64,000 bases of DNA from Aphelidium insulamus (lineage: Eukaryota > Aphelidiomycota > Aphelidea > Aphelidiaceae): NCBI GenBank assembly GCA_036784855.1, contig JAZDSV010000001.1, forward strand, positions 598,501 to 662,500, given 5' to 3'. The notes under the pieces are model-generated. The model saw only the letters and a list, made by a program, of their open reading frames with translations, was not told the DNA's origin and did not search any database. The translations under genes were made by a program, and so were the position numbers. Of this stretch, positions 55,883-64,000 are shown piece after piece. How positions within the stretch are numbered: position 1 is the stretch's first letter; every line of letters begins with the position of its first letter.

Positions 55883-57131
55883 ATGAGCGGCATTGGCACC
55901 GGGGCAAGTTTGATCGTTGTGGGCCGCGGCGGGGCGGCACTAAGCACCGCCCCGCCGCATAGACTCACAAATTTGCACACACTGCACCACATTTACTGAC
56001 ACCGTGTGCCTGCAGTACGATCTGTCTGCATCCACCTACTCGCCGGACGGCCGGGTGTTCCAGGTGGAGTACGCCAACAAGGCTGTCGACAATAGCGGGT
56101 GCGTCGCCTATATACTGTCACGGATAAAAGTGTGGCTCATGGTGTGTTTGTGTGTGTGTGTAGAACTGCCGTGGGACTCCGTGTCAAGGACGGCGTAGTG
56201 CTTGGTCTCGAGAAGCTTATCCAGTCCAAGCTGCTGGTACGTAGTTACGCATCCAATTCACACATGCATTATATAGATACATATGTGCATATACTTGGAG
56301 TACTACTCTGCCAATGGCACTTCATCTAACTATGCAAGGTGCCGTTCTCAAATCGAAAAATCCAGTCGGCCGACATGCACATTGGCGTGGTGAGTGCTGC
56401 TTCCTCTTCACTGACGACACTTAACCTGTGCAGGCGTGCAGTGGACTACTTGCCGATGGCCGCCATCTTGTGAAGCGTGTTCGCAGCGATGCGGTAAACT
56501 ATCGTGACATTTACCGGTTGCCCGTGCCGGGAAAGGTTAGTGTCGCTGATTTATGGTACCTCTTATAATATCTCATGATAACGCCCAGATTATCGCGGAA
56601 CAACTGGCGCAGTATATGCAGGCACACACGCTGTACAGTAGCGTGCGACCGTTTGGTGCCAGTGCCCTGCTAGCCATAATGTCAGAGTACCACGGACCGG
56701 AGCTGTACATGGTGGAGCCGTCTGGTGTCTACTGGGTACATTAATGTGTTTAAATATTCTATAATCATTAACAATTGTAGGGCTATCACGGCTGTGCCAT
56801 TGGCAAGGGGCGGCAGGTGGCCAAGACGCAAATTGAAAAGTTGGACTTGAAGAACATGACTGCTCGCCAGGCCGTTGTTGAAGTTGCTAAAATGTGCGTT
56901 ATGTAATATAGAGTATCTTGCGATACTCTATATCTGTGTTTACTACATCTTATAACCTCGCACAGTATCAATATTGCGCACGATGAGAGCAAAGACCGCG
57001 ACTTTGAATTGGAGCTGAGCTGGATATGCGCCGAGTCGGGAATGAAGCACTGCGCGGTGCCAAAGGATGTGTATGACGAGGCGATTGCCGCCGCTCAGGC
57101 CGCCAACGACCACGACGAGATGGAGGACTAG
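55883..57131 (+). CDS. PSMA3: 20S proteasome subunit alpha-7 (PSMA3/Pre10)
   Basis: The protein has 251 aa in eight exons (55883-55903, 56016-56098, 56164-56236, 56339-56389, 56434-56535, 56589-56735, 56781-56893, 56966-57131), frame exact. The alpha-subunit signature is complete: [20 protein letters not shown] and [55 protein letters not shown] and [15 protein letters not shown] identify alpha-7. The C-terminus is acidic (NDHDEMED), as in this subunit. It forms the outer ring and gate of the 20S core. Intron 1 is GC-AG (donor GCAAGT at 55904) and lies between the gate-forming N-terminal tail and the YDLS motif. Confidence 0.96.
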
Positions 57132-57198
57132 CTAGAGCCGCCACGTACAGCAGTTTCCGACAAGTAGTAGTCTCTCTCCTAAAACATGCAGCGTGTGT

Positions 57199-57559
57199 CT
57201 ATTCCTGTCTCTTCCCTTCTGGTGGTGTGTGCATTGGTGCCGTCTTGCTAGCGTCTGAGCCTGGCCACCGTGCACGCGCGGCCGCCCTGGTGGCGACACG
57301 TTCTTCTTCAGGCATGCGATCTAGACGACACGTGTAATCGAGCAGTGTAGTATATGTAGCGCGCAGATTCACGTACACAGCTGGACCAGCGTGATGAGCG
57401 ACGATAGCGCAAGAATACTGCCGCAAATCATCATCGTGTAGCCATTACTGCACAAATGATAAGCATACGCGGGTATTGACGCGATACGAGATCCTACCGC
57501 AGGCGCTTGTATCGCCGCTGCTGCTCCGGTGAAAGTGACTTCCACTTGTCGGCGTCCAT
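57199..57559 (-). CDS. Small single-pass membrane protein, unrecognised
   Basis: The protein has 84 aa in three exons (57498-57559, 57377-57447, 57199-57320) that sum to whole codons. The sequence is a charged N-terminus (DADKWKSLSPEQQRRYKRLR), one hydrophobic helix (MMICGSILALSSLITLVQLY), then an acidic-basic segment (PEEERVATRAAARARW) and a flexible tail. Size and layout resemble small mitochondrial inner-membrane assembly factors, but I cannot name a family. All three exons support one another: only the spliced frame gives a clean helix. Confidence 0.6.
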
Positions 57560-58212
57560 AATATTTTGTGATTCAACTCGGCCTTGCCATGTTGATGTAA
57601 ATACGTACAGACTTGATGCGAATGTTTACTTGCTGGCTTACAGTTAATTACGACCGACTCTATTTACACTTTGCGACGTCTGCGTCCCGAGAAAACCCAC
57701 CAGTGGCGGGAAATGACCCCGAGTCAAATCCGTCTCCCGTAAATATCGCCTTGCCGCGTAACCGCAATTATCTTTCGACAGTCCGGTTCCAAGAGACCGC
57801 CAAAATGCCGAGGTGGGACTTACACTACTTCTGCCCTTCCTGGCTCGTGCCGGGGAGCGCCAGCAGTTTTTTTACAGTTAATTTTAATGCTGACTTACAA
57901 GATATGTAAATACATCAAGATCTGTATTAAACATGTATTAATCACAAATTATCACTGCATATCATATCATCTTTCACGGATGTATTGGTGCTGGCAACTA
58001 CCTATATACTACGCCCCACCGTTATTACACACATGTTACAGTATGGAATCGTTCGTTGCGTGATACCGTCTGGCGTCCCGATACTTCGGAAGTCCTTGCG
58101 AATAGCAGACCTCAACCTCAAGGTCTTAACAAAAAGGCATGGCAACCTGAACCATTGAATAGTAGCAATGATGTATTTTTGAGAAGAGTGACACAGCGAA
58201 TGGGCAGAGAAT
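57560..58212. other. Intergenic region
   Basis: About 650 bp with no supported gene. It holds the promoter of the small membrane-protein gene and the 3' region of TUP1. A chance open frame on the plus strand (57613-57909) has no recognisable features. Confidence 0.45.
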
Positions 58213-60504
58213 TCACTGCTGCATAGGTTCGGCCGGCTGGACCGCGGGTGCCGACCAGGACTCAACGCTCCAGATGCGAGCACGAAAATCACCAGAGCCG
58301 GTGGCAAACAGTTTCCCCGCGGGACTAGTGGCCACACTGATCACCGAGTTCTTGTGGCCCTGCAGCATGAATAGCGGCTGACCGCTCTTGTGGTCCCACA
58401 TGTGTACAAACCGGTCCTTGGACCCAGAGAGCACCGTTTGACCATCTGCCGCGAACGCTACCGACAACACAAAGTCCTGGAATTAATATTGATCAGTCGT
58501 GACGCTGTTTGGATGAAGAACGTTACCTTGTGACCGGAAAATGTGCCGCGACAAGTAGCACGCAGCGTGTTGTTTGGCGGTCCAAACGCCAGGTCCCACA
58601 CCTTGAGCGTCTTGTCCAGCGATCCCGAGACCAGCGAGCAGCCATCGGGGGCAAACGCAACAGAGTACACCGAGTCCTTGTGGCCTTCCAGCTTGGTCAT
58701 GAAGTGACCCGTTTGTGCGTCCCAAATGCGGACAATACGGTCCAGCGATCCGGCGGCAATCAGCCGGCCGTCGGGACTGAGTGCCACGCTGGTAACGCCG
58801 GCATCTTTCGGGCCGACTTCATTGTTGCCCAGCGTGAACAGACACTCGCCCGTCTCCACATTCCACACTTTGGCAGTGCGATCGCCGCTGCCGCTGACAA
58901 TTAGGCGGCCATCCGCGGAGAAATCCAGCGAGTAAATGTCTTGCTCGTGGCCCGAATAGCAGGCCTGTACCGTGCCCGACTTGATATTCCACAGCTGGAA
59001 CGATGTTGGTGGTGTGTCTATATGCAGATAATAAATATATAGCAAACCTACCCGAATTTGTTTGTCTTCAGCGCCCGTGGCAAGCAAAGTGCCGTCAGGG
59101 CTAAAACACACGCTGCGGATGTAGAGATCGCTGTCTTTGCCCGTGTCGTCGGCCAGATAGCTGCAACGGTAAGATAATGTGCTAGATAAATAACAAACAC
59201 TTGCGATATGCGCGCTCCAGTGGCCACGTCAAAGATCTGCGTGCTCTTGTTGCAGCCAGTTGCGAGCATGGTTCCGTCCAGCGAGAAGCGCACGCAGCAC
59301 ACCACCGACGAGTGGTCCAGCGAGTGTACCAGCTGCGTGTCCAGCGTGCGAGCCAACTTCGGATTAAATCTGCACATGTAATCAGATATCTAATAGAAAA
59401 AATATAGCTTATAGCTTTTTAGAAAACTCACAATGCAAGCCAGTCGCTGCCCTCTTTTCGCATGGTAGGCGGAATCGAGTCCACTTCCACGTCGCCAAAC
59501 ACAATATTATTCTTGGCCGGGGCAGAGGGCCGCGGTTGCACCTGCTGTTGTTGCTGTACCTGCTGTGCGGGCGCCTGCTGCGACGGGAATGGCTGTCCCT
59601 GGAGTTTGTTGCCTGGCAAAACAATTGTATTAGCTTATGTAGTTGCATGTGCACACACACAGCGAACCGTTATTGCCATTGAAGGGCGCCTGGGGAGCAG
59701 ATCCCAGCTGCTGCAACCGCTTGCCTTCGTCCATCGCGTCAACATTGCTGCCGTTGCCAGTCGCGTACGATCCGTTGAATGATGCTTGTGTGGCCGGGTT
59801 TAGACTGCCGGCGCCTGCATTATTGCCACCGGTGCCCGGCAATTGCGTCGGTCCCCCGGCCATCGACGAGAAGAATCCGGCCTGCCCGCCACTGGACAGC
59901 GAGGGCGGGGCACTGCTGCCATTAGCAGCCGCAGCGGAAGGCTGAGCCGAATTGGATGCGCTGGACGCGCCGGCAATATTAGTGCTAGGCGGAGGCGGCA
60001 TGATGCCCCGCGATTCCAACTCGCGCCGCAGCCGCATAATCTCCTCTTCGTACCTGGTCAAAGAGGTGGTCAGTCCCCGAATACTATCCACGCACAAGAT
60101 GTCAGGCACTCAACTGCATCTTCATCTTTTGGTGCGCCCGCTCCAGCTCGTACACGGCCTGCTGGATCTGCTGCACCTCAGAGATTTGTGCGCCGACTAC
60201 ATGTGACGGTGAGTCGGTGCATACGGATGCACTGTGGGCAAATAGGGATGGGCATACTCTTTTGCTCGAATTCATCGCGCTGCATGCGGAAAATGGACGT
60301 GTCCTGCACCACGCTCTCAAACTCGTTCTTCACGGCGTCCAGCAGGTCGTTCAGTCGCGCCGAGGGGATGCCGGCCGGCTGGGACTGGTGCGAATGCTGT
60401 TGCTGTGGGCCTTGCTGCTGGTGCGGAGCCTGCTGCTGTTGTTGCTGGCCCTGCATCTGGCCCTGCATCTGGCCGGGCATTGGCCGGTGGACGTAGACGC
60501 TCAT
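58213..60504 (-). CDS. TUP1: Transcriptional corepressor Tup1 (Groucho/TLE-like WD40 protein)
   Basis: The protein has 633 aa in eight exons (60258-60504, 60115-60196, 59668-60053, 59432-59612, 59205-59369, 59052-59160, 58527-58994, 58213-58476), closing exactly. Tup1 tetramerisation coiled coil: [19 protein letters not shown], then [19 protein letters not shown] and [13 protein letters not shown] Gln/Ser/Ala-rich linker follows, then the [20 protein letters not shown] block that precedes the propeller in Tup1. Seven WD40 repeats follow ([58 protein letters not shown]). Tup1 with Ssn6/Cyc8 represses many fungal genes. Intron 5 is GC-AG (donor GCAAGT at 59204). The frame is open upstream to an ATG at 60768, giving an N-terminal extension I consider less likely. 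Confidence 0.95.
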
Positions 60505-61030
60505 TTTCTGGTCAATCACGGAACGTGCGAAGAGGTGAAAGCTGTAAATATTGCCATTTGCTACAATTACAATTACAAGTTGTATTGCGTCCTTGTCGGT
60601 GACTATCCTTGTCCGGCTCATGGCGATGGCTGTAACTAGCCTGTCCAAGATTTTTATCCATTGCGATTCCAAACCGTCCTGTCTTGTTAACGAGGTCTCA
60701 AGCGACTTCAAGTACGGTTTAGCTGTGCCACTCGATGCCATTTTATATAGCAGGCAGTATGATTTCATCCTTCAGCGAGGAATTCTCGTCGCGAATAGCG
60801 TTTATCATCTGGAGGCAATTTATCATCAGCATAAAGGCAGAGTTTGTCGCCATTTCAATAGTCTGGGAATGAATTTTGCCAATTGATCCAAACGGTGCAT
60901 AACCGAGACGGCTTGATTTTGGCGTTAAGAACTATGCAAAGGTAGTAGAGTCAATCTATGTATGTACAGCGTATGCACAAGGACACCGTTTAAAATATTT
61001 ATGCTTTTAATCAATTCAATGCATTAGTCG

Positions 61031-62983
61031 CTATTGACTGCTTCGGGCTGAAAGTGCTCGTATGGCAGCTCCGTAGCCTTGTATGGCGACCAAGTCGGTA
61101 ATTATGGCAACCGCCGCCAAAAGATAAAACAGTACCTTGATACTTGTTGCCTGAAAGGTGTCAACAGAGTCAATACATGGTGTAAGATGTCGCCTACAAC
61201 ATCACAGTCGCCAATTGGGTAATTGTATTCCGAGAAGGGCGCTGCCGTACAGGCATACATATCGTCAGTAGACGCCGACTGACGATGTAAGTGCAAGTGG
61301 ATATTTCAATGTAAATGTGCTTGCCTGTGACAATCTAGACAGTGATGCCAACTTGGCCATGTTGCACTGGGAGGAGGAGGCGTTGTCTGCACAAAATGAG
61401 CGTCACAAATCGATTGAATTCGGAGTACATACATAGTGCCGCAGAGCCCATATCAAGCTTGTGGCCGAATCCAATTGAACCATTGGCCACATTGTACGCC
61501 GTGAACCAATTCTCCACGAATTGTAGGCCCAATGTTATCTCGTATGACTTTACATCATCGTACGACAGACTGGACATGAACTGGGTTTGTATGCAGTAAT
61601 ACTGGCGAAATGGAGTTGAAAAAAGGAGCGAGCTGACGGGAAACTTTAGCACTTGACCGTCGGCACCGAGCCTGAAGCTAAAATATGTCGAGCCAAAACT
61701 TTCAGTCTTGTATGTTGAATTAAGCACGCAGTAAATGTCGTCAGGAGATGAACAATCCGCCGGCAGCACCGACATCACCTGAGCGTTAGTGTCGAATGAT
61801 GCACTTTAAATGTGGAGTACGATACCCGCTGATAGAGCCAGCCGGGGAGAGTGATACAGCTGTCTCCGGTGCTCACAGTCGCAATCAGGTTGACGCCTTG
61901 ATCTGCGGCGAGAGGCTGGCCGCACAGCGAGAAATCGTAGATGCTAAACGAAAACGATCCAGCACAACTGGAGGACTGGACTCGACGAGAGCTCCATGCC
62001 ATCACCGGCTGTTCCGGCGGTAAACCTAGATTGATCAGACAACGAGGACTTAATAGTATAATGGTATTACTCCCGATGTAGAGGTAGCTGGGCGACGTGG
62101 CGCTACCAGACAAGTCCAAACTGTACACTGGCAGTTCCGCGCCTCCCGCCCATTGCAGCAACTCATTCTGGCCGCCATACCGGACTGATGGATAGATAAG
62201 TAAATGTGGAATGTATGACAGACGCTTACCCGGATCGAACAGGCCCAGTCGACACGGAATGTCCAATGTGGACGCGGTAATGCCCCAGCGGTTGTAGGAA
62301 GCTGCAGCGCTGTCAGCTCCAAGTACAATGGCGCTGTCTGCCACCATATCCCCGATGGAAATCTATGAAATGAACAATATAATGCTATCATGCTAGTGTA
62401 CTGACCTTTGTCCTGAATGCGCGAAAGTTGCACGCCGAACACTGCGACCGGGCACACGTGGTGTCACAGGGGTTGGTGGCGCTGCACGTATCTGCCGAGG
62501 CCATCAGTCAATAGAGATGGCCGACGCTCAAAGCCGCACCGTTAGTGGCCACGGAGAAGCACGAGACTGTAGTGTCCACCAGGGCAGTTGATTTGGGACA
62601 GGGCGCATGTTCGCAGTCGTAGTAGCAGTACCGCTGGTCCAGCACCGCCAGGAAACTAATGTCCGAGTCTGCGAGTGTGATTTGCGGTGTGGGCATGGTG
62701 CATGTAGAGGAGAGTGAGAGTGCGAGTAAGTTCCACACGACGCACCCAGCAGACAGTGCAGCAGCTTGTTGTCAGCGCCGGCGCGGACGTCCAGCGTGTA
62801 GCCGCCCAACTGTTCCAGGTACCGCGTGGTCTGCCATTCGGCCCAGTCGAAGCGGTATTCCAGCGGTATGACCACCGGTCCCTGGTTGTGCCACCAAGTT
62901 GCCGGCACAAATGCGTGCACCACACCCGGCACTGTCACCGCCACCGCCGCCAGCAACAGCAGCACGGCCGGAATGCACTCCAT
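61031..62983 (-). CDS. Pepsin-like (A1 fold) membrane-anchored protein, probably inactive
   Basis: A signal peptide (IPAVLLLLAAVAVTVPGVVHA) starts the protein. After the first splice, YTLDVRAGAD and LLDSDISFLAVL stand where pepsins have YxVxxxxGTP and LDTGSSxLWV. A Cys-rich insert follows (CSATNPCDTTCARSQCSACN). SLDLSGSATSPSYLYIG and ATVSTGDSCITLP match the second lobe, where pepsins have AIVDTGTSxxxLP; the catalytic Asp is Ser here. FSFRLGADGQVLKFPVSSLL and FVENWFTAYNVANGSIGF complete the fold. A C-terminal helix (VLFYLLAAVAIITDLVAI) ends at the stop 61031-61033. The first motif keeps Asp but has DSD for DTG. So the fold is supported and activity is doubtful. The intron after 61325 is GC-AG (donor GCAAGC). 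Some exon joins near 62400-62520 are uncertain. Confidence 0.72.
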
Positions 62984-63095
62984 GTGTGTCGGTGTGCGTG
63001 CAAACTGTGCGCGCTTTGTTGTTTATCACACCCCGACGCACACACACACACACACACCGACACTCACACAGACACCAGACATACACAGACACAGC

Positions 63096-63699
63096 ATGGC
63101 GGCCACGGTATCGTCGTGGGACACTGTCAAGACACACTCGAGGCGCCTGTCTGGCAAGACACTGCGCAGCTTCACCCCCGGCGGCGACAAGGACATCAAG
63201 GTGCAGTAGACACAATGCCCACCGAATGCATCTCACATGCACCCCAGTTCTCAAAGTTCCAAGACAGCTCGGCGCCGATAGTGCTCACGCTGGACGGCAA
63301 CGAGCTGGTCTTTGATCGTCATGTCTGGCAGCTGGGCACGTTGGCATCTGTCGATGCACCATCCATCCATCCATCCATCCATCCATCCATCCACTTACAT
63401 CAAGTGTTACAGCGTCGGCGGGTGGTGGAGAACGTATTCCCGGCCAGCTACAGCAGCTAAAGGCGCACAACCAGTCGCTGCAGGAGGAGAACCAGCTGCT
63501 AAAGTTTAAGCTGGACATGGTCATGGACATGGCAAGTATATTTTTGATACATATACACTATACATATATATATATATACATATATCTATATATATATACA
63601 GACATACGGTGCACTATCTTGTAATAACCACGACAGCTGGCAACGACGAAATTGGATTTGCTGAACAGCGAGTTGGAGTTGCAAAAGCTGCAACTGTGA
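63096..63699 (+). CDS. CBY1: Chibby-family basal body / ciliary protein
   Basis: Four exons: 63096-63200, from 63248, an exon ending 63531, and 63637-63699. The N-terminus has SGKTLRSFTPGG. The domain core is VLTLDGNELVFDRHVWQL, where Chibby has SLKFENGQWIAE. Then comes the coiled coil LQQLKAHNQSLQEENQLLKF, KLDMVMDMLATTKLDLLN and ELELQKLQL, matching the Chibby leucine-zipper region (RNQQLEEENNLLRLKVDILLDML). Chibby proteins sit at the distal basal body and transition zone and help membrane docking. Intron 3 is GC-AG (donor GCAAGT at 63532). Intron 2 spans a tccatcca repeat (63356-63392), and its donor is uncertain; a GC donor near 63329 fits the frame. Confidence 0.8.
63541..63600. repeat. 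(TA)n/(CATA)n-rich intron microsatellite
   Basis: Alternating tatata and catata runs fill most of the third intron of the Chibby gene. A second (TA)n run lies at 63780-63811, just downstream of that gene. Confidence 0.9.
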
Positions 63700-63778
63700 C
63701 AGCGATTCTTTTTCTCGTGGAACAGACTTTGTGTTCATACAGTTCATATAGTTCATACACATGCGTGGCCCATGAATA

Positions 63779-63813
<35 letters not shown>

Positions 63814-63839
63814 TTATCTTGTGCATATCTATTGAAGGA

Positions 63840-64000
63840 TTACTGGTGTCGCGCTGCCCTGAGTGCCATATCCTGCTCCCAGTTCATTCTGGTCAGGTGG
63901 GCGATTATCTTTGTGAGCTGTTGCACGCGGCGGCTAAGTCGTTCTGCTGTGTCATCCCGCAGCGGTACTAGTGGTCTCTGCTGTGCACAAGTCATCTTGC
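63840..64000 (-). CDS. C-terminal end of a gene running off the right edge (coiled coil)
   Basis: Read leftwards from the window end, the open frame gives PLRDDTAERLSRRVQQLTKI, IAHLTRMNWEQDMALRAARH, then a stop at 63840-63842. The segment is helical and looks like the LxxKVxQLTKVIxxLNxxN pattern I associate with FAM184-type coiled-coil proteins, but that rests on about 25 residues. An ATG at 63993-63995 could be the start of a 51-aa protein. Continuation beyond the edge is more likely. Confidence 0.4.
   Translation of the reverse strand, partial: KMTCAQQRPLVPLRDDTAERLSRRVQQLTKIIAHLTRMNWEQDMALRAARHQ

Noticed and set aside
57613-57909. 98-codon plus-strand frame in the spacer before TUP1
   Set aside because: No domain, odd composition and no splice or promoter support. 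It is probably chance.
60505-60768. Open frame upstream of TUP1 (starts ATG 60768, helical sequence KPYLKSLETSLTRQDGLES)
   Set aside because: It is in frame with TUP1 and could be an N-terminal extension or a separate short gene. Tup1 proteins usually begin close to the tetramerisation domain, and I found no splice or homology evidence, so I kept the 60504 start.
1-64000. tRNA, rRNA, snRNA, CRISPR or transposase genes
   Set aside because: I looked through the gene-free stretches for cloverleaf boxes, conserved rRNA or snRNA blocks and transposase motifs and found none that I could support by eye.

Overview
This is nuclear DNA from a compact, intron-rich eukaryote with about 35 protein genes in 64 kb. 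Genes sit on both strands, often tens of bases apart, and most introns are 40-65 bp. The gene content points to a flagellated (zoosporic), early-diverging fungus or a very close relative. Fungal marks are a complete alpha-aminoadipate reductase (LYS2), Bud6/Aip3, Tup1, an Scm3-like centromere factor, Spc24 and a fungal-type tubulin-tyrosine-ligase-like protein. Flagellar marks are CFAP57/WDR65, radial spoke protein RSPH9 and a Chibby homologue. No rRNA, tRNA, CRISPR array or recognisable transposon gene was seen. Exon joins given here were worked out by hand from reading frame, splice sites and family similarity. Where I state that a model closes, the exon lengths sum to whole codons.

Layout. 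1-9.1 kb: condensin SMC4 (cut by the left edge), divergent LYS2, then a COQ11-like NAD(P)-binding protein. 9.3-17.7 kb: a small secreted protein of a local family, Scm3-like and TTL-like genes, and three unrecognised proteins. 17.9-28.3 kb: a type II membrane glycosyltransferase-like protein, a giant myosin-IQ-CH-DH-PH-Sec7-PH fusion, and a secreted protein made of three tandem copies of the local family's domain. 28.4-28.7 kb: palindromic tandem repeats. 29-37.3 kb: mitochondrial IF3, an SH3 protein, RPL35, a WW protein, Spc24, a strongly degenerate kinesin and a Dpb4/POLE3 histone-fold protein. 37.5-45 kb: CFAP57, a second type II glycosyltransferase, an XLF-like end-joining factor, then a 96-bp tandem repeat. 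45.5-50.7 kb: SmD1, RSPH9, CDC27/APC3 and SAP30BP-like. 50.8-52.6 kb: two more members of the secreted family, one frame-broken. 52.8-64 kb: Bud6, YIPF6, proteasome alpha-7, a small membrane protein, Tup1, a pepsin-like membrane protein, Chibby, and a gene cut by the right edge.

Most genes are unlinked housekeeping functions. The most unusual items are the motor/dual-GEF fusion, the secreted family with its tandem triplication, the high share (about one in ten) of GC-AG introns, the kinesin and aspartyl-protease homologues with altered catalytic motifs, and several one-base frame breaks that may be assembly errors.
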